64,000 nt of DNA from the NCBI RefSeq assembly GCF_000718025.1, contig NZ_JODS01000041.1:27339-91338 (forward strand). Direction: 5' to 3'. This DNA comes from Kitasatospora purpeofusca (GTDB taxonomy: Bacteria > Actinomycetota > Actinomycetes > Streptomycetales > Streptomycetaceae). Shown here piece after piece: positions 1 to 9,023 of the stretch. Numbering within the stretch: position 1 is the first letter of the stretch; every line of letters starts with the position of its first letter. The translations under genes and the position numbers were made by a program. The notes under the pieces are model-generated. The model did no database searches. It saw nothing but the letters and a program-made list of their open reading frames with translations, and was not told where the DNA came from.

Positions 1-1998
<1,998 letters not shown>

Positions 1999-2003
1999 CC
2001 GCC

Positions 2004-2792
2004 GTGTTCGACACCACCGCCTACCTCAAGGCCCTCGACTACGACGGCCCGCTCGACCCCACCGCCGACACCCTGCGCGAGCTGCACCGGCGCCACCTGA
2101 TCGCGATCCCGTACGACTCCTCGCTCAACACCGCCCGCGGCGAGTCGCTGTGGGCGGGCGTGGACATCGACATCGACGCCGTGTTCGACGCCGTCGTGCT
2201 CGGCGGCCGGGGCGGCGTCTGCTACGAACTGAACGGGCTCTTCCTCGCGCTGCTGCGCGAACTCGGCTACGAGACCGGGCTGTTCTCGGCCGGGATCCGC
2301 CAGGTGGACGACAGCTTCGGGCCGGACCTGGAGCACGTCCTCGGCTTCGTCCGGCTGGACGGCGACCTCTGGCTGGTCGACGTCGGCTTCGTCGGCCCGT
2401 CCTACCTGGAGCCGCTGCGGGTGGTGCCCGAGGAGGTGCAGCCGCAGTTCGGCACCGACTTCCGCGTCGTGCGCGCGGACACCGGCCACCACGTGGTGCA
2501 GCGCCGGGGCCGGGTCGGCGACTGGCGTGCCGTCTACCGGTTCCACGCGCAGCCGCGAGCCTTCGCGGACTGGCTGGTCCCCTCGCCGGAGCTGGACCGG
2601 TTCGCCCGGGCCCTGGCCGGCTCCGGCATCGTCGTGCGCGGCCGGGCCTTCGAGGGCGGCCAGCGGATCCTGATCGGCACCCGCCTGGTCGTCGTCGAGG
2701 ACGGCACCGAGCGGCTGCGCGGCCTCGCCGACCCGGAGGAGCACGCCCGGGTGCTCGCCGAGATCCTGCGGAAGGACGCGGCCACCGCATGA
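2004..2792 (+). CDS. rifF: Ansamycin amide synthase (arylamine N-acetyltransferase fold), RifF-like
   Basis: RifF-type enzymes release the AHBA-primed chain from the last PKS carrier domain and close the macrolactam, replacing a thioesterase. The 262-residue product matches RifF in length and carries the arylamine N-acetyltransferase catalytic triad: Cys73 in GGRGGVCYELNG, His111 in DLEHVLGF and Asp126 in WLVDVGFV. The start is taken as GTG 2004, eight bases after the GAAGGGAAG ribosome site; GTG 1995, overlapping the PKS stop, is in frame but too close to that site. The gene follows the PKS directly and overlaps the next gene by ATGA, as expected of one biosynthetic operon. It is the best marker that this is an ansamycin cluster. 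The family call is firm; the exact product cannot be read from the sequence. Confidence 0.92.
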   Translation: MFDTTAYLKALDYDGPLDPTADTLRELHRRHLIAIPYDSSLNTARGESLWAGVDIDIDAVFDAVVLGGRGGVCYELNGLFLALLRELGYETGLFSAGIRQVDDSFGPDLEHVLGFVRLDGDLWLVDVGFVGPSYLEPLRVVPEEVQPQFGTDFRVVRADTGHHVVQRRGRVGDWRAVYRFHAQPRAFADWLVPSPELDRFARALAGSGIVVRGRAFEGGQRILIGTRLVVVEDGTERLRGLADPEEHARVLAEILRKDAATA

Positions 2793-4450
2793 GCGCACCC
2801 GTCCACTCCACCACCACCGACGCGGCCACCGACGCGGCCACCGACACCGACACCGACGGCGCGGGCTACGGCCCCGACACCGACACCGACATCGCCATCG
2901 TCGGCTACGGGCCGGTCGGCCAGACCGCCGCCCTGCTGCTGGCCTCCCGGGGCCACCGGGTCACCGTCCTGGAGCGCTTCCCCCGGCCCTACCCGATGCC
3001 GAGGGCGGTCTCCTTCGACGGCGAGTCCGCCCGCATCCTCGCCGCCACCGGCGTGGGCGCGGCCCTGGAGGAGCACGTCGAGTCCTCCCGGGACTACGTC
3101 TGGCACAACGCCGACGGACAGACCCTCTTCCGGGTGGACGTCGAGGACGCCGGCCGCTCCGGCTGGCCCGACTCCAGCGCCGTCTACCAGCCGGGCCTGG
3201 AGGCCGCGCTGGCCGCCCACGGCGAGCGCTACCCCACGCTGCGCGTCCTGCGCGGTCACCGGGTGACGGCGCTCGCCGACCGCGGCGACGCGGTCACGCT
3301 CACGGTCGAAGGACCGACCACCGGCCCGTCGGGCGGCCCGCTCTCCGCCCGCTGGGTGATCGGCTGCGACGGCGCCAACAGCGTGGTGCGCGAGGAGGCC
3401 GGGCTGACCGCCACCGACTTCGCGTTCTTCAACGACTGGCTGACCTGCGACGTCGTCCCGCACGACGGCCGGGAGTTCGTCCCGAACAACCTCCAGGTCT
3501 GCGACCCGGCCCGGCCGCGCACCGCCGTCTCCGCGGGGCCGGGCCACCGGCGCTGGGAGTTCATGCGGCTCGACCACGAGTCGCCCGAGGAGTTCGGCGG
3601 CGAGGCCAACGTCTGGAAGCTGCTCTCGCTGTTCGACATCGACCCCGGCAACGCCACCCTGCTGCGGCACGCCGTCTACACCTTCCAGGCGCGCTACGCG
3701 GACCAGTGGCGGCGCGGCCGGGTGCTGATCGCCGGGGACGCCGCCCATCTGATGCCGCCGTTCGCCGGGCAGGGCATGTGCTCCGGCTTCCGGGACGCCG
3801 CGAACCTCGCCTGGAAGCTGGACCTGGTGCTCACCGGCCGGGCTACCGAAGGGCTGCTCGACAGCTACACCGCCGAGCGGCGCGAGCACGTGCGGCACGC
3901 GCTCACCATGTCGATGGACCTGGGCCGGGTCATCTGCCAGGCCGACCCGGCCGCGGCCCGCGACCGGGACACCGTCATGCTGGCCGCCCAGGAGCGCGCC
4001 CGGCGCGGCGCGGCGGTCGGCGCGGCCCGGCCGCGCACCCCGGTCCAGCCGCTCACGGCGGGCCTGCGGCACGGCGGCGGCCCGGCCGGTGACCTGGTCG
4101 TCCAGGGGCGCGTGACGGCGGCCGGCGGGTCCGCCGGGCTCTTCGACGACGTGGTGGGGCGCGGCTTCGTGCTGCTCACCACCGAGCCGCCGGAGAGTCT
4201 GCTCACCGCCGGGGACCGCGCCTGGCTGGCCGGCCTCGGCGGCCACGCGGTGCGGGTGCTCGCGGCCGGCGAGGAGGAGCCCCCGCCGGGTGCGGTGGGT
4301 GACACCGACGGGGTGTACCTGCCGTACCTGGCCGAGAGCGGGTCGGTCGCGGTGCTGGTCCGGCCCGACTTCTACGTCTACGGCGCGGCGAAGGACCGGA
4401 CGGAGCTGGCCGCGCTCCTCGAGGCGCTCCGCACCGACCTCGCGGCCTGA
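2789..4450 (+). CDS. FAD-dependent aromatic-ring monooxygenase (PHBH/MhpA-like)
   Basis: A class A flavoprotein hydroxylase of 553 residues. After a Thr/Asp-rich N-terminal stretch with repeats such as TDTDTD (about residues 10-35) comes the dinucleotide-binding motif VGYGPVGQTAALL (about 38-50), the central DG motif (IGCDGANSVVREEAG) and the second FAD motif GDAAHLMPPFAGQGMCSG near residue 316. The C-terminal thioredoxin-like region follows. Its place after the amide synthase, with ATGA coupling, matches the Rif-Orf19 and GdmM group of ansamycin clusters, which act on the AHBA-derived ring or on an early intermediate. That role is inferred from context; the substrate is unknown. A strong bidirectional terminator follows. 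Confidence 0.88.
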   Translation: MSAPVHSTTTDAATDAATDTDTDGAGYGPDTDTDIAIVGYGPVGQTAALLLASRGHRVTVLERFPRPYPMPRAVSFDGESARILAATGVGAALEEHVESSRDYVWHNADGQTLFRVDVEDAGRSGWPDSSAVYQPGLEAALAAHGERYPTLRVLRGHRVTALADRGDAVTLTVEGPTTGPSGGPLSARWVIGCDGANSVVREEAGLTATDFAFFNDWLTCDVVPHDGREFVPNNLQVCDPARPRTAVSAGPGHRRWEFMRLDHESPEEFGGEANVWKLLSLFDIDPGNATLLRHAVYTFQARYADQWRRGRVLIAGDAAHLMPPFAGQGMCSGFRDAANLAWKLDLVLTGRATEGLLDSYTAERREHVRHALTMSMDLGRVICQADPAAARDRDTVMLAAQERARRGAAVGAARPRTPVQPLTAGLRHGGGPAGDLVVQGRVTAAGGSAGLFDDVVGRGFVLLTTEPPESLLTAGDRAWLAGLGGHAVRVLAAGEEEPPPGAVGDTDGVYLPYLAESGSVAVLVRPDFYVYGAAKDRTELAALLEALRTDLAA

Positions 4451-4500
4451 CGGCCCGCCGGCCCGCCCCGCCCCTCCCCGTCCCTGCCTTCGCACGTGCT

Positions 4501-4539
4501 GACGGCCCGCTCCCCTCCGCGAAGAGGGAGCGGGCCGTC
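4501..4539. terminator. Bidirectional hairpin terminator between convergent ansamycin genes
   Basis: A perfect 14-bp inverted repeat (GACGGCCCGCTCCC and its complement) with an 11-nt loop lies between the stop of the FAD monooxygenase and the stop of the minus-strand DAHP synthase. It can serve both strands. Confidence 0.75.
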
Positions 4540-4557
4540 GGTCCTGGTGGGCGGTCC

Positions 4558-5799
4558 TCAGACCGCCGCGGGTGCCCGCCGGGCGGAGTGATCCAGCAGG
4601 ATCTCCGCCACGACGCGTGCCAGGTCGAGGGTCTGGCGCCCGTTCAGCCGCGGGTCGCAGCCGGTCAGGTAGCGCTCGGGGAGCTGCTCCTCGCGCAGGT
4701 CCTCCCGACCGCCGAGGCACTCGGTCACGTCGTCGCCGGTCAGTTCCAGGTGCAGGCCGCCGGGGTGGCTGCCGAGCGCCCGGTGCACGGCGAAGTAGCC
4801 GCTCACCTCGGCGGCGATCCGGTCGAAGCGGCGGGGCTTCAGCCCGCCGGCCGCCGTCTCGGTGTTGCCGTGCATCGGGTCGCAGAGCCAGACCACCGGG
4901 TGCCCCGCGTCCGCCACCGCCTCCACCAGCGGAGGCAGCACGTCGGACACCCGGTCCGCGCCCATCCGGCTGATCAGCGTCAGCCGGCCGGGGACGCGGT
5001 CCGGGTCCAGCGCCCCGGCGTAGGCGACGGCCTGCTCCGGGGTGGTGGACGGGCCCAGCTTGAGGCCCAGCGGGTTGGCGATCCGGCGGGCCAGGGCGAC
5101 GTGCGCGCCGTCGAGCTCGCGGGTCCGCTCGCCGATCCACAGGAAGTGGCCGGACAGCGCGTACCCGTCGCGCACCAGCGGCACCTCGTAGTCGAGCAGC
5201 AGGGCCTCGTGACCGGCGAACAGTTCGCTGCGGGTCGTCGCGGCCACCGAGTCCAGCACGTCGAGCGCGGCCCCGGCGCCGTCGTACGCGGTGAGCATCC
5301 GCCGCGGGTCCGGGGTGCGGGCCTCGGCCGTCGCGGCGAGGCCGTTGACGATGTCGCCCCGGTAGGAGGGCAGCCCGTCCGGGCCCGTCGGACTGGAGCG
5401 AGGCTTGGCGTACTGCCCGGCGACGCGTCCGACCGGTACCACCGGCAGGCCGGAGGCGACCTCGAACAGGGTCGCGCAGTGCAGCAGGGCGTGCAGGTTG
5501 GCGCGTACGTGCTCGGGGGTGTTGCCGGCGAAGGTCTCGGCGCAGTCCCCGCCCTGGACGACCAGGGCCCGGCCGAGCGCGGCCTCGGCCAGACGCTCCC
5601 GGAGCCGGTCCACGGCGGCGGGCTCCACCAGGGGCGGCAGGGCGCCGAGTGCGGCGCGCACCTCGCGCACCCGTTCCCGGTCGGGCCACTGCGGTTGCTG
5701 GCCGGCGGTCAGGCCCGCCAGGGCCCGGGCGAGTTCGGGCTCGGTGCCGTCGTGCACCGGCGGGGTCGTGGCGGTCGGCGTGGTCATCGGAGTGGTCAT
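4558..5799 (-). CDS. rifH: Class II DAHP synthase family, probable aminoDAHP synthase for AHBA (RifH-like)
   Basis: A class II 3-deoxy-D-arabino-heptulosonate-7-phosphate synthase of 413 residues, plant-type family. Visible family motifs are QGGDCAETF, LDYEVPLVR, LKLGPSTTPEQ, RLTLISRMGAD and WLCDPMHGNTE. In ansamycin clusters this enzyme (RifH) condenses iminoerythrose 4-phosphate with PEP to aminoDAHP, the first committed step to 3-amino-5-hydroxybenzoate, the starter unit. Sequence alone cannot separate it from the primary shikimate enzyme; the assignment rests on the amide synthase and ansamycin-type monooxygenase next door. The start is ATG 5799, overlapping the stop of the upstream LAL regulator by four bases (ATGA), so regulator and enzyme are co-translated. 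No other AHBA genes are in the window. Confidence 0.88.
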   Translation of the reverse strand: MTTPMTTPTATTPPVHDGTEPELARALAGLTAGQQPQWPDRERVREVRAALGALPPLVEPAAVDRLRERLAEAALGRALVVQGGDCAETFAGNTPEHVRANLHALLHCATLFEVASGLPVVPVGRVAGQYAKPRSSPTGPDGLPSYRGDIVNGLAATAEARTPDPRRMLTAYDGAGAALDVLDSVAATTRSELFAGHEALLLDYEVPLVRDGYALSGHFLWIGERTRELDGAHVALARRIANPLGLKLGPSTTPEQAVAYAGALDPDRVPGRLTLISRMGADRVSDVLPPLVEAVADAGHPVVWLCDPMHGNTETAAGGLKPRRFDRIAAEVSGYFAVHRALGSHPGGLHLELTGDDVTECLGGREDLREEQLPERYLTGCDPRLNGRQTLDLARVVAEILLDHSARRAPAAV

Positions 5800-8696
5800 C
5801 CCGTCTTCCTCAGGCCGGCCCGCAGATCGGCCGGCAGATCCTTGCGTCGGCGTACCCCGAGCTTGCGGTAGACCCGGGTGAGGTGCTGTTCCACGGTGCT
5901 CGCCGTGACGTACAGGCGTCCGGCGATCTCGCGGTTGGTGTAGCCGAGTACGGCGAGCGAGGCGACCCGGCGCTCGGACTCGGTGAGCGCGCCGGCCCCG
6001 CCCGGCTCCGGTGCCTCGTCGGCGGCCGGGCCGCTCTCGCCGAGGTCCGCCGAGACCGACAGCAGTTCCTGGGCGAGCGGTCTCAGGGCGCACATGTTCG
6101 CCATGTGCAGGGCCTGGCGCAGCAGCAGCCGGGCCCGGCGCTTGTTGCCGGTGCTCTGGTGCACCCGGCTCAGGTCGGTGAGCACCCGCACCTGCTCGTA
6201 GCGGTCGCCGGAGGCCTCGGTGAGGTCGACGGCCTCGGTGAGCAGGGGGCCGCGCCGTCCGGCCGGCCCGGCCGCGGCCAGCAGCCGCAGCGCCGGGCCG
6301 CGGTTGTGCGGCAGGTCGGCGTCGGCCCGGCTGAGCTGTTCGTGGATCAGCCGCCAGGCGCGGTCCCGGTTGTCCAGCCGCAGCCAGGCGTCGGCGGCCT
6401 GGGTGCGCCAGGGCACCACTCCCGCGCCGTCCAGGCCCCAGGTGCGCAGCAGTTCGCCGCAGGACAGGAAGTCGGCGAGTGCCGCGTGGCCGTGCCGGGT
6501 CGCCAGATAGTGCTCGCCGCGGGCGAACAGGTAGTGCAGCCCGTACAGGCTCTGGAACATCGCCTCGCCGACCGCGTGGGTGAGGTGCTTGGCCGCCGAG
6601 CGGTGCTCGCCCGTACGGCTCTCGGCGACGATCAGCGTGCCCAGCGGCAGGCCCACCGCGATGCCCCAGGCGGTGGGGCTGAGGTGGGTCAGCGCGGCCC
6701 GGCTGTGCTCGGCCGCGGTGGTCGGCTCGCCCAGCCGCAGGGCCGCCTCGGCGTGCGCCGCCGAGTACAGGGCCGTCGCGGTCGGGATCCCGCGGCGCGC
6801 GGCGGTGCCGAGCAGCCGTTGGCTCCAGACCGCCGCGGTGTCGGCGCGCCCGGCTTCGAGCAGCACCCGCAGCGCGAGCAGCGCGGCCTCCTCGGCCCAC
6901 GGGGTGCGGCCGTGCAGGTGGGCGTCGTGCAGCACCTGCAGGGCGCGGTCGACGGCCTCCGCGGCCCGTCCCCGGGTGAGCGCCCCGGCGAGCGCGGCGG
7001 CGGCCCGCAGCTGCGGGTCGACGTCCGGGGCGACCGCGTGCCGCAGGTCGGCGGGCAGCGCCGGGACGCGGCGGCCCCGGGCCAGGCCGGGGTGGGTGTA
7101 GGCGAGCCAGGTCTCGACGTCGCGCAGCGCGCCGGTCCCGGCGGGGGAGGCCGGTCCGGTCCGGGCGCGCAGCAGGTCCAGTACACCCACCGCCTCCTCG
7201 CCGCGGCCGTGCCACAGCAGGTACCGGACGAGGACGAGCGCCTCGGCGAGCCCGAGGTGCCCGGCCCGGACCGCGGCGGTGAGCGGCACCAGGTGCCGGG
7301 CCGCCGCCGAGGGGTTGAGCTGCCACTCGGCCTGCGCCAGCCGGTGCCGGAGCACCGCCCGGTCGTTCTCCTCGGCGGCCTCCTTGTGGGCCAGTTGCAG
7401 GCAGGCGACGGCGGTGCGGTGGCGGTGGTCGAGCAGGGCGTGCTCGGCCGCCCCGGTCAGCGCCGCGACCGCCCAGGGCGCGGGTGCCCGCCCGGCCTCG
7501 ACCAGGTGCCGGGCCACCTCGGCGGCGGGGCTGCCGCTCTCGTGGGCCAGCTGGGCGGCCCGCAGCCGCAGTTCGGTGCGCTCGTGCGGGGCGAGATCCT
7601 CCAGGACGGCGGTGCCGGCGGCCGCGGTGCGCAGCCGTCCCTCGCCGTCCAGCAGTCCGGCGGCGGTGAGCGCGGCGCGGACCCGGGCGACCGCTTCGGC
7701 GCTCTCCCGCTCGCCCAGCAGCCTGGCCACGTCCTCGGCCGGGGCCTCCTCGCCGAGCACGGCCTGGGCCTGGACGACCCGCAGCACGCCGGGGCCGGCT
7801 CGGTGGAGGCAGCTCAGCAGGGCCGGGCCGTAGCGCGGTTCGGGCTCGTCGGCGCGGTCGAGGTGCTCGTCGACGAGGGCGTGCAGCAGCAGCGGGTTGC
7901 CGCCGGCCACGTCCACCAGTCCGGGGCCGCGGTGCCGGGCGTCCTCCTCGCCCAGGCCCTCGGTGACCAGGCGCAGCGCGCCGGCCCGGGACAGCGGGGC
8001 CAGCGCGAGGCGGTGGGCGTGCGGGTGGCGCAGCAGTTCGGCGTGCAGCCGGCGCCGCGCGGGCCACGGGGTGCTGCCGTCGGTGAGGACCAGCAGGACC
8101 CGGCTCTGCGGCAGGTGGCGCACGAGGTGGCGCAGGAAGTGCAGGGACGCCTCGTCGGCGTGGCCGATGTCCTCGACGCAGAGCAGTACCGGGGTGTCGG
8201 CGGCGGCCGCGAGCAGCGCGGTGGTCAGGTCGCGGCAGGCGCGCAGCAGCGCGGGCGACGGCGGGCCGGTCGGGTCGGCGGCCGCGCCGCCGCCGTTGAG
8301 GGCGGTGCCGTTGAAGCCGGTGCTGCCGTTGAGTGCGCTGCCGTTGAAGCCGGTGCCGTTGAGCGCGGTGCCGTCGGCACTGTCGGCCGGGTCGGCGAGG
8401 AGGGCCGGGTCGGCCAGTGCGGCCAGCCGCTCGGCGTGCCCGGCGGGCCAGCCGGGGGAGTGGGCGATCCGGTCGGCGATGCCGAAGGGCAGGTCCCGCT
8501 CCTGGGCGGAACAGCTCGCGCTCACGACCAGGACTCCGCGTTCGGCGGCCCGGGCGGCGAACACCCGCAGCAGCTCGCTCTTGCCGCTGCCGAGGGGTCC
8601 GTCGACCAGTGCCACCCGGCCCGCGCGGCCGAGACAGTCGGCGAGCAGGTGGTCGAGTCTGTCGATGTGCGCGTCACGTTCCAGCAGGGAAGGCAC
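5796..8696 (-). CDS. Large LuxR (LAL) family regulator, AAA ATPase plus C-terminal HTH
   Basis: A 966-residue pathway regulator. Walker A is GPLGSGKS at residues 33-40 and a Walker B-like stretch VLLCVEDIGHAD lies near residue 180. A long helical, TPR-like middle leads to a LuxR-type helix-turn-helix in the last 70 residues (LTESERRVASLAVLGYTNREIAGRLYVTASTVEQHL, split here as one continuous domain). LAL proteins of this build (for example GdmRI/GdmRII) activate ansamycin PKS genes. Between Walker A and Walker B, around bases 8285-8370, is an Asn/Gly-rich repeat of the type LNGTGFNGSALNGS that is not a family feature. The gene is first in a two-gene unit with the DAHP synthase, which it overlaps by four bases. 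It is divergent from the SARP regulator gene. Confidence 0.9.
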   Translation of the reverse strand: MPSLLERDAHIDRLDHLLADCLGRAGRVALVDGPLGSGKSELLRVFAARAAERGVLVVSASCSAQERDLPFGIADRIAHSPGWPAGHAERLAALADPALLADPADSADGTALNGTGFNGSALNGSTGFNGTALNGGGAAADPTGPPSPALLRACRDLTTALLAAAADTPVLLCVEDIGHADEASLHFLRHLVRHLPQSRVLLVLTDGSTPWPARRRLHAELLRHPHAHRLALAPLSRAGALRLVTEGLGEEDARHRGPGLVDVAGGNPLLLHALVDEHLDRADEPEPRYGPALLSCLHRAGPGVLRVVQAQAVLGEEAPAEDVARLLGERESAEAVARVRAALTAAGLLDGEGRLRTAAAGTAVLEDLAPHERTELRLRAAQLAHESGSPAAEVARHLVEAGRAPAPWAVAALTGAAEHALLDHRHRTAVACLQLAHKEAAEENDRAVLRHRLAQAEWQLNPSAAARHLVPLTAAVRAGHLGLAEALVLVRYLLWHGRGEEAVGVLDLLRARTGPASPAGTGALRDVETWLAYTHPGLARGRRVPALPADLRHAVAPDVDPQLRAAAALAGALTRGRAAEAVDRALQVLHDAHLHGRTPWAEEAALLALRVLLEAGRADTAAVWSQRLLGTAARRGIPTATALYSAAHAEAALRLGEPTTAAEHSRAALTHLSPTAWGIAVGLPLGTLIVAESRTGEHRSAAKHLTHAVGEAMFQSLYGLHYLFARGEHYLATRHGHAALADFLSCGELLRTWGLDGAGVVPWRTQAADAWLRLDNRDRAWRLIHEQLSRADADLPHNRGPALRLLAAAGPAGRRGPLLTEAVDLTEASGDRYEQVRVLTDLSRVHQSTGNKRRARLLLRQALHMANMCALRPLAQELLSVSADLGESGPAADEAPEPGGAGALTESERRVASLAVLGYTNREIAGRLYVTASTVEQHLTRVYRKLGVRRRKDLPADLRAGLRKTG

Positions 8697-9023
8697 CGGG
8701 TACCCCCGACCTCGTCTCTTGTAGGCGTCCGGCCGCCGGTCCCCGGCGGCTCCCCGGGGCGGTGGCGACGGCCGCCCGCTCCCGGTGGAACCCCATCATG
8801 GGGAAACCCCGCCCATCGCCCGGGAACTGACCGCCCATGGGCGGGCCACTGCCGCCGGGCGGTGGCGGTGCATTGCCGCGGGGATAACCGTCGGGGGGGT
8901 TGCCGGTGGTATCGCGGATCAGAATTGATGGGCAGTCAATGGAAGGCCCGGGTCGACCTGATGTACCATCGGGCACATTCGGAATGGCATCTTCTGGAAT
9001 CGCAGGGAATCGAGGGGGTAGGG
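8697..9023. promoter_or_regulatory. Divergent promoter region between LAL and SARP regulators, with palindromes
   Basis: This 327-bp gap has no convincing gene. It holds the perfect 14-bp palindrome CCGCCCATGGGCGG (8831-8844), the inverted repeat CCCCAT-C-ATGGGG (8791-8803), and an extra CCGCCCA copy at about 8810. The stretch 8885-9010 is richer in A and T, suiting promoters. The palindromes are candidate operator sites for one of the two regulators; no binding protein can be assigned from sequence. Confidence 0.45.

Noticed and set aside
2534..5689. Very long minus-strand frame opposite the amide synthase and monooxygenase
   Set aside because: It covers two genes with clear catalytic motifs on the other strand and shows no family resemblance.
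5649..9023. N-terminal extension of the SARP frame through the opposite strand of the LAL gene
   Set aside because: The long open frame is the antisense shadow of GC-rich coding DNA; the SARP domain begins exactly at GTG 9024.
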